A DNA stretch of 64,000 nt from Celoporthe dispersa. Taxonomy: Eukaryota > Ascomycota > Sordariomycetes > Diaporthales > Cryphonectriaceae. Position numbers and translations under genes: made by a program. Positions 36,353 to 47,172 of the stretch are shown in pieces. Below the pieces are notes generated by a model. That model worked only from the letters and a program-made list of their open reading frames with translations. It was not told where the DNA came from and did no database searches. The stretch's first letter is position 1, and the number at the start of each line of letters is the position of its first letter. Location of the stretch: positions 3,658,001 to 3,722,000 of the forward strand of contig WAID01000004.1 of the NCBI GenBank assembly GCA_016584495.1, given 5' to 3'.

Positions 36353-37962
36353 ATGGTCGGAAGACGATCCCTTGCTGCTTTCTCGCATGGCCGTGCCAAC
36401 TCCAAGACCCAGAAAGAAAACAACCCCTTCCGACCCAAGCCTGCCGTCTTCAGATTCCAGGATGCCACCAACAAGACGGTGGAGGATCAGCGGAGGAAGA
36501 AGATCAGGACAAGCTCATCGACGCCGTGAAGGGCGATGAGCTGGAGAGGTTCAGAAAGACAGACGATCAGGTACCTTCCGTCGCCTCCCCAAGACGCCTC
36601 ATCCTCAGCGTGCCTTGTCATGCCTAGGCTACCACGTGGTCGTGATCCTAAACTATTATCTGTCTCCTCAGATTAAATCGATCAAGAACAAGGGCCTCAA
36701 GAGATTCTACGAGGCACAGAACGATGCCTTGGGCGACTGGCTCGAGGTTGACTCGGTCGTCAGGAGTATAGCCGATGATATCCTCGAGTCCTTCGACCCA
36801 GATAGGGACCACGACGGGATCCTCGAGCACGGTGGTACGCTGCAGGCGGAGAACGAGGACGTCGAGGCTTTCCTGCCGCAGGAGGAGCGGACGAAGCGGA
36901 GCAAGGCCGAGAGGTCCGCAAGGAGGGCGATTAATGTCTGTTTTCTGGCTTGACCACCGACCAGAAGCCCTCGGCCGTGGATGTGTCGCTGCTGACTGCC
37001 CTTCCAGATCAACGTCGTGGCCAACATCTTCCTCCTGGCTGCAAAGGTCGTCGCTTGCTTCTTCTCCTCCTCGCTGTCGCTGATCGCGTCCACCGTCGAC
37101 TCGGCCCTCGACCTGCTGTGCACCGTCATCGTCTGGACGACCAACCGCCTGGTGCAGTGGAGGCTGAACTCTCTGGAGCGCCGCTTCCCGGTGGGCCGGC
37201 GCCGCCTCGAGCCACTGGGCATCCTGGTGTTCTCCATCTTCATGATCCTCTCCTTTGCCCAGATCCTCCAGGAGTCTGTCGAGAAGCTCCTTCCCGAGGG
37301 CGACCACACGACCGTGGACCTCGGCGCCATAGCAATGGGCGCAATGATAGCCACTATCGTCGTGAAGGGCACCATCTGGTTCGGCTGCATCCGCGTGAAG
37401 ACCACTCAGGTGCAGGCCCTGGCGCAGGACTGCCAGACGGACGTGTACTTCAACACGCTGTCCCTCATCTTCCCCGTCGTCGGCAAGCAGCTGGGCGTGT
37501 GGTGGCTCGACCCCGTCGGCGCAGGGATCCTGTCGCTCTTCATCATCTGGGACTGGGCCGGCACCGCGTTTGAGAACGTCACCCGGCTGAGCGGTTCCGC
37601 TGTCGATGACAGGCTCTTCAGGAAGATCATCTTCCTGGCGTGGCGCTTTGCTCCCATCGTCGAGGGGTTCAAGAACATCAAGGCGTACCATGCTGGCGAT
37701 GGCGTCTGGGTCGAGGTTGATATACTGCTGCATCCGTATACGCCGCTCATGAGCTCTCATGATATCGCGGAGACGCTGCAGTATTGTCTAGAGGGGCTGC
37801 CTGAGGTCGACAGTATGTTTCTTGCCTCCTGTTTGGTCTTTCTATTTCCTTTTCTAGTTACACTGACCGCTCTCTTTGTTTTTTTAACCCTCTCTAGGGG
37901 CGTTCGTGACCACCGACTACACGGAATCGGGCCCGAGTGGCCACGCTTCGCTCACCAACTAA
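36353..37962 (+). CDS. Cation diffusion facilitator, manganese-type
   Basis: Divalent-cation/proton antiporter. Four exons: 36353-36570, 36672-36935, 37008-37812, 37898-37962; the second intron has donor GTCTGT. The cytosolic N-terminus is followed by membrane helices: NVVANIFLLAAKVVACFFSS, LSLIASTVDSALDLLCTVIVW, LGILVFSIFMILSFAQIL, and IAMGAMIATIVVKGTIWFG. The fifth is TDVYFNTLSLIFPVVG and the sixth DPVGAGILSLFIIWDW. Both metal-site motifs read DxxxD (DSALD in helix 2 and DCQTD in helix 5). This pattern marks the Mn-transporting CDF subgroup, where zinc members have HxxxD. The cytosolic C-terminal domain includes GDGVWVEVDILLHPYTPL and ends GPSGHASLTN. One missing base near 36493 breaks exon 1. 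About 445 residues. Compartment (Golgi or vacuole) is not evident. Confidence 0.88.
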
Positions 37963-38485
37963 ACCGATGAGTTGCGCTGATCCTGTTGTAAGCAATGGCC
38001 GGTTCAATTTTACAGGTACATGATGTTCGACCAAAACATTTCACCTCGAGGCATTAGGAGGAGCAAAGGATATAGCATAGTTCATGGCAGGCGTTTTGAG
38101 ATCACTCTGGGGCACAGCGGATGTTTTTGTGGCGATGAAGCCTGGCATTTCTCTTCATTATGTACACGAAAAAGCTAAAACATTCACAACCCGGAAAAAA
38201 GCCCTAATCACTGTTTCCCACGCGACCGCTGCAGCACTTTGATGCCACAGCATCGAAGAGGGACAGAGAAGAAGAAGAACGAGTGTGCAGGAAAGAGGGT
38301 AAGTGTTGAGCAAGCAACGAAAGAAGAAGAAGAAAAAGGATTGATAAGACAAGAGGCAAGTAAAGGGCCAATTAATATTTACAGTTGAAGACCTCCGTGG
38401 TTTGAACACACTTCTGAGAGCAATATGCGAGAAAGTCTCATGCAGCAGGCAACCCGTCGACTCGATACCGTACATCTTTCACCGC
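37963..38485. other. 3' intergenic region between convergent genes
   Basis: Between the CDF transporter and laccase stop codons; A-rich on the plus strand around 38310-38345. No gene. Confidence 0.5.
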
Positions 38486-40767
38486 CTAGATACCAGAGTC
38501 GTCCTGGCCACCGTACTCGTCGGTGGTGGTGTACTGGTCCCAGGCGGCGCACGTGGAGCTCAGCGTGTCCTCGTCGTCGTCGGAGATGGACAGGCCCACG
38601 ATCTGGCTCTCGCTCTCGACGAACTCGAGGGAGAGACCCTGGGAGGCGTGCCAGGCGATGTGGCAGTGGACCAGCCAGGTGCCGGGGTTGTCGAGCTTGA
38701 AGGCCAGGGCGAGGTGGCCGTTGCCGGGGAGGAGGCGACGTCGCGGCGGGGCGGGTTGGACGTGGTGAGGGTGGTGACGCCCTTTTGGTAGGCGGCTGTG
38801 GACTGGGAGACGACCCAGAAGTCGTGGCCGTGGAGGTGGATGGGGTGGGTCAGGCTGGAGAGAGGGAAAAGGGTGGGTTTCCTGGTCAGCGCGGGAGAAC
38901 AGGAGGAGGAGGAGGAGGAGGACAAAAAGAGGGGAGGGAGGGAAGGAGGACATACCCGATGCCAGTCTCGTCCTCGATGACGAGAAGTGCCCACTCGGAA
39001 GAGTTGGTCGAGTTGGAGGGTCCCTAAGATGGTTTACTCATGTCAGTCTTGATATTTTCTCACACACACACACACACTCTCTCCAAAGAGCACCGGTGAA
39101 GGGAATAGATGGAATGGTGAGCTCACGTCAACAGCAACAACGTTGAAGTCGGTGGGGAAGATGTCGGCGCCCGCGATGACCTGCTCGATGGTCGGGTCTG
39201 ACCAGTTCAGCCACAGGCTGCTGTTGTTGATGGTCCAGGTGAAAAGGGTGGCGCGGGCAAAGTCCAGCACCTCGTCGGCCTCGACCGAGATGTCACCCAC
39301 GTCCAGGGAGAGGTAGGGCACGATGGAGTCGTACGGCTCGTCGCTGCAGCTGGTGCTGGCCGTCACGTTGCTGGTGCTCGTCGGGGTGGCGGTGCTGCCG
39401 GCGTCGTAGCGGACAATGCCAGCTGGGGAAGAAAAAAAGTGTCTGTCAGCAATCATGACAAATCTGTGGACAAGAGGGCAAACAACATACTGATGTCGTT
39501 GATGTTGTTGATCTGGCTGCAGGCAGAAACCCATCCTCCGCGGAGCCAGTAGTCACCAGCCTCAGCGTCGGCCTCAACGATCACATCAACACGTTGCCCG
39601 ATGGATACGAGAACGCTGTCTGTGGTGTAAGGGACGATGGGGACGAGGTCGGTGCCAATCACGGTCAGGGTGTGGCCGTCGATGGAGAACTGGAAGTGCC
39701 CGTCGGTGGCGACGTTGACGAGACGGATGCGGTACTTGGTGCCGGCCTCGAAGACGGTCTCGAACTTGGTACCGATGGTGCCGGTGCAGGTCATGTCGCT
39801 GCTGCTGGTGCAGTTGTAGATGTTTGTGCCGTTGATGAGGCCGCTCTGCATGGTCGGGGGTGCTCCGAGGCGGGCCGTCTCCCAGAGCTCGAAGACATCG
39901 GTGTGGTGCCAGTCGGAGAGGAAGAGAGGGCCGAGATCCTCATCGTAGTCTGCCGTGGCGGGACCGTTGAGGACCTACTGCTGTGTTAGTGCCAGACACA
40001 CGACGTCTTACCCCGAGGCGAACAAGAACAAGGCTTACCAGACCACCGTACAGACCCTGGGCGTACTGGAGAGAAAAGTGGCTGTGGTACCAGGTGCTGC
40101 CGTACTGGCTGACCTTGAAGTTGTAGGTCAGGGACTCGCCCGGGGCGATGGGGCACTGTGTCACGCCTGGGACACCATCATTCGCGACGGTGTTGAGCTG
40201 CCTGACTCCGTGCCAGTGGATCGAGGTGCCGTTGTTGACGATGTTGTTGGTGATGTGGATGGTCATCGTGTCGCCCCAGTCGGCCTGTTCTTTATGTCAG
40301 TACGCTGATCAAGTGAAGAGTCTTCTCTCAAGGTACAGGTGAATACTCACAATCAGTGTCGGTCCAGGAACGGTCCCGTTGAAGGCCAGGCAGGTGGTGT
40401 TGTAGCCGTCAGGTGTGCACGCGACCTCATCGACGGTGAGCCAGTACTCCCGGTTGACCCCAGTGTCAGGAATCACATCCTGATCGTTGTAACAACAGGT
40501 CCAAGGTCAGCAAACGAGGGCCTGCAGTTACCAGAGAGAGGATGAGCAAAAGGGCCCGAGGGAGTGAGCAAGACTAACGTAGTAGTTGGTGTCGATGCTG
40601 TAATCGCCCCAGCAGTCACGAGAGGTCGCAGTATTATCACAGGACTGTCTGGGCTTCAGGTCGGACTCGGCCTTCCTGTGCAGCGGGTGCAGGTGGTGCT
40701 CCGAAGGGAGAGTGAGGGCAAGAGAGCCCGTAACGAGCGTAAGGTACTGAAGAAGCACTCTCATCAT
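38486..40767 (-). CDS. Laccase (secreted multicopper oxidase)
   Basis: Oxidises phenols with reduction of O2 to water. Seven exons: 40767-40579, 40479-40351, 40284-40039, 39974-39491, 39422-39127, 39023-38956, 38854-38486. The signal peptide (MMRVLLQYLTLVTGSLAL) is followed by a propeptide ending near LKPRQSCDN. The four copper motifs are present: SIHWHGV, STWYHSHFSLQ, THPIHLHGHDFWV, and WLVHCHIAWHASQGLSLEFVE. The last has Leu at the axial position of the type 1 copper, usual for ascomycete laccases. The protein ends in DDSGI, the C-terminal plug of asco-laccases (DSGL/I). One missing base near 38737 (after RRDVA) breaks the last exon. About 590 residues with many N-glycosylation sites. The start has two Met in a row (40767 and 40764); either works. 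Confidence 0.94.
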
Positions 40768-43700
40768 GAAGGAATGATCGTCCAAAAGAATTAACTTGGT
40801 GCCTTGAAGAACGAAGAGGAGGGAAGAAGGAAGAAGGTGGTTGATGTCGATGTGACAAGAAAGCTGAGGCATCTTGGGGACGCCACCTGGGTATTTATGG
40901 TTTCCGTGGCGTCCCCTTGGGCAACAACATCCATCGTCGTGATCATGGAGGGCACCAGGGAGGATGTGTGAGAGAGAGAGGCAGAGAGCTCTCCTCCGCC
41001 TGAGGATCACGCTGACATTCGTCCATCCCCTCCCACCCCCTTTCCCCCTCCCTCGAACCAGCACTTTTCTTTGGCGTTGGGCCTCATGATCCTCTGTGGC
41101 CTGCTTGATGGTCAGCAAGACTTTCGATGCTCATCAGAAAGTTCGATGGGCATGTTACCTCGGACGTTTGGAGCCGCGGAAGCCTGGGCCCCAGGGCTGT
41201 CCGGAAAAGGAGGAGACTATCACCATCTCTTACGCGCGCGTCAGCATGTGCTGGCCTCAAGCCCGTTACGGCTCGACTATCGATGGTCCTTTGCAATATC
41301 CGACGCGGCCCTCTCTGTCGACAAGCTCTCGCACGAAGGAGCCAACGAGGCGGAGAGAGAGGCGTAAAGGCACAGAAGGGAAAGAGAAGGAACCGGTTGG
41401 TCGGTCGCCTGGAACGCGTCGTCGTCGTCATCATCATCACGGGCCTCCGGAGTAAGGGTGCATCCGCCCTTATTCCTGCAGCAAATGGTCTTGAAATACA
41501 GAGCCTCTCTTCTCGCCCTGTTCGGATGGCCTGGAAGGGTGTTGTCGTCGGACATCGGCGTGACGATCCTGAGGGAGGGGTGGGGCCACTCTTGTGCGTC
41601 CCAAGATCGATAATACCGAGTCTAGAACAGAAGTACTGACAGAAACCAGGATGAGAACGTGCCTGCAAGGTTTGACCAGAGAACCAGGTACCAGGGAGTA
41701 CAGCAGGACGTCTCCGCTCCCCTGCAAGAAACAATAGTCGCTCGCAACAACGCGCTCTGTGTGCGAGGAAGACAGGAAAAGGAGGGCATGCATATGTGAC
41801 TGCGGTGAGTACTTGCTGACCACGTAATCTCAAAGGACCGAGCACACTCTCTTCCAGTCACGACTCGATACTTGGCCCAAGGAACATATAGTCGCGAGAA
41901 TGACCAATCAATACGGACCAGGAACCCAGATTCAGAAAAGTTAAGGTTAAAAACATTGGCCCAAGCTTGTCCCGGATAAGCTACAACTAAGAAGTGTGTG
42001 GACCTCGAGTGAGCGGACATCCTTCCCTTCCCCTTGAAACAGCCACGCGTGCGGCTTGAGGCTGAACCGCTTTTGGGGCCCAAGGTCGAGACGACTATTA
42101 TACAAAGTACTCCCCTGTCATGTATCCCTGGAGACAGCTTATATCTCGATGATAGGAGGAGAAGCCGGAGCCGGGCGCGCACACCCAGTCACATCGGTAG
42201 CTGTCTGCCTCAATACCTGCGGCCTCCGGTAGTTCCGCAAGTGCTCACCCAACAGCCGGTCAAAGTCAGTCCACCCGCTGCCTGCCTCGTATCCTTCGTC
42301 TCTGGTAGTATCTACTGACAGTACTACCCGTCTTACACTCCAAGACGAGGAGATGAGACGGGATGGCGTGTGTACCTTGCGATTCTACTCTCGCTAACTC
42401 TTGCACTGCGTCTGTCACCGAGATGTCGCTTCTGTCTGGACGAGAGGGAAGGAAAAAATAACACAAAACAAGCTACACTAACTGTGTCCTTTTATGTAAG
42501 TTGCTTAGCAAGGAGGATTGCGGAGCTATCGTGTGATTAGCGACAGGTTATTGACGCTGTCGGCCGGAGAATTGGGCTCTCATCAGATCAGCACGAGCTT
42601 GGGCACATGTGCACCTTGGCCCAGCCTGGCCCGGCCCTACCTTAGTGGCCACACGACGACGAGGAGGAGGAGGAGGAGGAGGCGGAGGAGGAGCCAACAA
42701 TGGACTCGAGCTACTTGTTTTGCTAAATTACCAGGCGCCTAGGGCACACCGCAACTTTGGCCTTCTCTCCCCCTCTCCCCTCTCTCTCTATATCTCTCCT
42801 TGGGGTGTGATGGAGAGAAGGAGAGACGGAACGAGAGACGCTGGGCTCTCTTACTTGCTGGGATCTTATTATTTATCACTGTCAATCACAGGTCTGTGCA
42901 GGATTTTTTCCCCAGGCCGAGTACGACGTGCGTGGCGTTCCCACCAATGCACGTGTGCCCCTATGTTACCACAAGCGGCCCTCACGACCTCGTACCCGGC
43001 GGGCCATCCACTCGGAGGAGCAGGCTTCGGCTCCGAAACCCTATTGCGGATACTAATATTGTGCACCGAAGAAGGAAGAAGAGCGAGAGAAGAAGAGGGA
43101 GAAAAAAAGAGGAAGTGTTTTGTTGCATCTTGTGGTACTCTGGCAAAGTGCCGTCCTGCTTACGCGTTCGGCTTCCCTTTTCCTCGGGTCGTCTAAGTTG
43201 ACCGCAACACAGCAAGGGTTGTATTTTTTTCTTTCTTTTCTCTTCCCCTGTGATTGATACTGCTTCTGTGCACACGTGGTACCAAAGACATCAAGGTTCC
43301 ATGGCGGTATGAAACTGAATTGGTATAGATGTGGGAGAGGGGTGAAATTGAATTATCCCAGACGTAAAGAAACGTCGTGACCCCCTTTTTCTTTTTTTTT
43401 TTTTCTTCCGGACGGTTGGGAGGGAGTACTTGATGATCCTGTCAAGCCACCGTCCATCGCGCCGCCTGCTAAGCCACATAGAGTGGCCAGGCTTACCAAC
43501 ATTTGCTTAGGTACTCCGGTCTTTTGGGTGGTGGTGGTTTTTTCCTTCTTTCTTCTTTGTCTCCTCCTTCTGAAAGGCCGCCCTCGCGCGCGCTCAATGT
43601 CAGATCTCAAGAGAGTTTAGGTGGTGGCGAACAAAACAAAAAGAAAACAGGCTATTATGCATAACCTGTGGCCGGCGGGGGTGGGGAGGGGGCAGACAAA

Positions 43701-44118
43701 TCTTGGTTCTGGTCCAAAGGGACTCAGCGGGCCGAAATGCCTTGGCTCTTACTCCTGTCATGGTACACTATCGTTGCTTCCCGTCGGTTGAAGTGGTTTC
43801 TAGACGAATAAGACTGAGTAAACCTTGGGCATAAGCTCTCGGCTTATGATGTGTGTGCCACAGCGTCAGAGACCAGGAGAGGATTTCCGAGGAGAGAGGC
43901 GCAGTGCCAGAGGAGGCGCTCTCGGGAGTCTCGGGAGGGTCTTCCTAGCCACGAGTGAACCATGAGAACAATAAGTAATAATAATAATACTAATAATAAT
44001 ACCAAAAAAGAAGAGGAAGAGAGAAAAAAACCAAGTTGTGGACGGTCAGCTTCTCGAAAGAGGAGCGTGGGGCCCTGGCCAGCGCCCCAATACCAAACAG
44101 GCTGGGTGCAGCAAATAA

Positions 44119-44164
44119 TATGGTGCGTGTGTGCGTGTGTGTGTGCGTGTGTGCGTGTGTGCGT
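44119..44164. repeat. (TG)n/(TGCG)n repeat
   Basis: Alternating GTGTGTGC and GTGTGC units. Confidence 0.85.
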
Positions 44165-44280
44165 CTCGGGTGTGTGGTGACACTACATAGTCCCGCGGGC
44201 TATGTGATTATAGTCTGCCGCTCGACCCAGCCGCCAAGACGAAATGGGCCAGGGCTGGCTGATACGAGGGGGTCAATGAT

Positions 44281-44326
44281 TTTATTATTATTATTATTAG
44301 TAGTAGTAGTATTATTATTATTATTT
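44281..44326. repeat. (ATT)n/(AGT)n trinucleotide repeat
   Basis: ATT units, then AGT units, then ATT units again. Confidence 0.9.
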
Positions 44327-45218
44327 CCTTCTCGCAGCCCTTTATTGTCAAGAGGTTGCATGTAATATTAACCCCGTCACAGCCTGGTTAGGTGTAGGAC
44401 TACCCAGGTACGCCCACCCTACCCAGGCTCCCTCCCGGTAAAGGAGCGAGACGATACGAATAGTCTCCCACGGACTGTCCCAATGAGTCAGCCCAGCCCT
44501 ACACACATTAACCTGACATCATGAGGTAGTGGTGTTGGGCGGCGTACGGCCGGATGTGCCACATCATCAATCAGAAGAGAGACAGACACCCTCAGCCCGG
44601 GAGCAATAGCCTGTTTCAGCATAGAACACAGTACCGTGGGTGAACAAATCAATAAGTGTCAATATAGGCTCAATTGTTCACGCTCATGTGCCTGGCAGGT
44701 AGAAATGCGACGCGGTCCCCCTCCTTGTGTTTGTGTGCGCGTGCTGTGTGTTTATGTGACTCGGTCTGGTCTGCTGCAGAGGAACCAAGCCCACGGGGCC
44801 AATATTACTGCTCGCGCACGGCACTTCATCACCATCACCTGTCCCTACACCAGCGCAGGTACCTCATCGCGCTTCCTCCAGCCTCACCCGACGTGGCCGG
44901 GGCGCCCTGCTCGCTCCCCGAGCCAACCAGCTTCGTTTTTCTCTCCCTCGGGGCGACTGACTGTATTATGCTGCTGCTGTTCAACCATAAGCATCCCATC
45001 CGGATATTTCGGAGTACGCCTTCGCCCTCCCTTCCCATGAATCCCCACCTCCCTCCCCTTAATTCCCCTTTCAGGCCCAGAAACTCCTAGCCACCAGATA
45101 TTGTGTCACGTCCTCGTATATGCGTGAAAAAGTGCAGGTGGCGTCCCGTGCCGCGTGAGAGAAAACAAGAATCATAATCAAAAACAAGGAAGGGAAAGAA
45201 AAAAAGGGAGGCAGAAAT

Positions 45219-45824
45219 CTATGCGCCTGTCACCGCACTAGCGGGTGTCGGGTTGTTGTCTACCAGGATGCCAACACCAGCTGCCTCCGTACCGAGCTGA
45301 ATCTTAGGCCCCTTGGTCAGGGCCGCCTCAGCGTATTGCAGCGCGCGATCGAAGCCGGCCGCCTGGCGTCTGGTCAGGCCACCATCCTCCTCCTGTCTCT
45401 TCTCGGCGGCCTCCTCCTCCTCCGCTCGGGGTCCAGCTCCTTCATAGTGCCTGCGAGAGCCCGCGACGCCTGTCCAGGTGGGTAGTGAGTCATCAGCATC
45501 TTCTTTTGTTGTGAATTCTTTTATCGCTCGAGGGAGGCACTCGGCGGGCCAGACTCACCGGCTCGTTAAGGGCGGACGACGGCGCAAGGTCCCTGGCCTT
45601 CTCGGCAGGGGCAATGGCTTGACCCTCGGCGACGGCAGCGTTGGTCGCCGCGGCGGCCCCTGCAGCGTGTTGACGATGCCTTCTGCCCCCTCCTGGCCTG
45701 CAAAGGAGATCTCACCATCACCCACTACCAGGGCAGGTGAATAGGCGCCGAGGTTGATGTTGAGAGGGGCACTCATGGCAGCAGAGGCCATCATGACGAT
45801 GATGGCGCTGTATCTGACAAGCAT
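45219..45824 (-). CDS. Small secreted protein with dibasic sites, function unknown
   Basis: Two exons, 45824-45559 and 45469-45219, intron GTGAGT to ACAG. The start at 45824 gives a clear signal peptide (MLVRYSAIIVMMASAAMSA). The mature part reads PLNINLGAYSPALVVGDGEI, then an Ala/Glu-rich stretch, then EEEEAAEKRQEEDGGLTRRQ. The dibasic KR and RR could be Kex2-type cleavage sites. The C-terminal part is AAGFDRALQYAEAALTKGPK...VGILVDNNPTPASAVTGA. No cysteine is seen. One missing base in each exon, near 45659 and 45423, must be allowed for. About 172 residues. I do not recognise the family. A secreted role is inferred from the signal peptide alone. Confidence 0.65.
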
Positions 45825-47172
45825 CTTGGAAGTATTGGTAGGGTTGTCGGGAGAAAAGAGGCCGGGGAATTATCGCTGGAAAGAGGGGGATCGTAGCCGG
45901 ACGTAGATTCACGATAAGAGCTGAGAGAGAGAAAGTAGACCTTGGAAAAGACTGGCCGACGGATGGGATCTCAGACAAGGTAAAAGTCTAAAAGAAGTAA
46001 TTATGCTTTTGGAAACAGAAGGGAGTCGTGATACCAGATCTCATCGACAAAAGAGACAGATTGATCAAGGACAAGGAGCACGGCTCATAGTCTTGTAAGT
46101 TCAAATTTGGCTTTGGAAGGTGGGATGACATTGATCTTTATGAGCGGCGATTAATACTTGTTTGTCTGTGTACATGAGAAGGGCAACAACAACACGGCAC
46201 AGCGGCTAGTCAGAGCTCCGGCAGGCCAAGTGATCAGTGTGTATGAGGTACGAGCATCGTGCGGTCCTTGGCTTCTATTTCTGAGTATTTTTCTTTCTTT
46301 CTCCCTCTTGGCACTGATCGACCTGTCACGTCTGGACTCACCTGCGGACAAGGTCTGCTATGGGGGTTCGTGGGCAGTTGAAACGCTTGGGAGACGGACA
46401 AGAAGAGGCGAGAGCATAGACATGCCAAAGGTGATCAAGTAATGCGATCATGGAACCCCATCTCGCTCCATCACGAGGGCCGGCGACAATCTGTGCTCTC
46501 GAGTTTTGTGTTCTTTGCCGTCGTCGTCAGTCTCCTCCCTCTTGGCGTTTTAGACCTTTGACGGCTTGGAAGTCGCCAAGTTGCGCTTCTGACACTTCTA
46601 GACAGTCTTGGTAGTCTCATGTTTCAGGGTGTTATTTCTTTCTTGTCAAGTGGACCCTCACCCTATGGCGAGTTGTGCATTGTGTTGTGATACAACCTGG
46701 CACTATTAACCGGTGGATGCGACGCTGCCAAGAGAGGCCCTGTGCGACTTTCTCAAACAGACCCTAGCGACAAGTCTATAATATCAGATATATTATTATG
46801 TGGCCGTAGGACGCCAAGCCATCTCTTTGATGTCTCTCTGGGGACAGATGACTAATTTGATGAGTTGGTTATTATTCTGTACCTGAGTAGGTGCCTGAGG
46901 AGGTACGCATATTATCGAATTGATGAACAAACGCTGCACAACGTTACTATCATCATATATCAATTACAACAAGGGTTAATATGGCATGTGTACATTACTA
47001 TATGTTGGGTGATTGGTAGGACTGTGGATGGGTGGCTCTGATAGGAATAATGACCAAGCAGTGATGTTGTGATGAAACAAATGTACGTGTGGCCCTTGGG
47101 TGCATAGAGAGTCAAGACATTTGATACTATAATTATCTTCTTATCAAGGTGGCATGGCATCGGACGACACAC
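45825..47172. other. Intergenic region, no gene recognised
   Basis: Upstream of the small secreted protein and 3' of the thiolase-like gene. AT-richer toward 46700-47150. No supported feature. Confidence 0.5.

Larger units (their letters stand above)
40768..45218. other. Gene-poor 4.4 kb region
   Basis: No recognisable coding region. Contains a GGA tract (about 42659-42692), a TG/CG repeat (44119-44164) and an ATT/AGT repeat (44281-44326). Many short frames on both strands have repeat or purine-rich composition. The left end is the laccase promoter. Confidence 0.5.

Noticed and set aside
36648..37760. A 370-codon minus-strand frame
   Set aside because: Antisense shadow of the CDF transporter, which has convincing membrane helices and metal motifs on the plus strand.
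36353..40767. Manganese transporter plus laccase as a functional two-gene cluster
   Set aside because: They are convergent, share no promoter, and the laccase type gives no sign of manganese specialisation; kept only as a remark.
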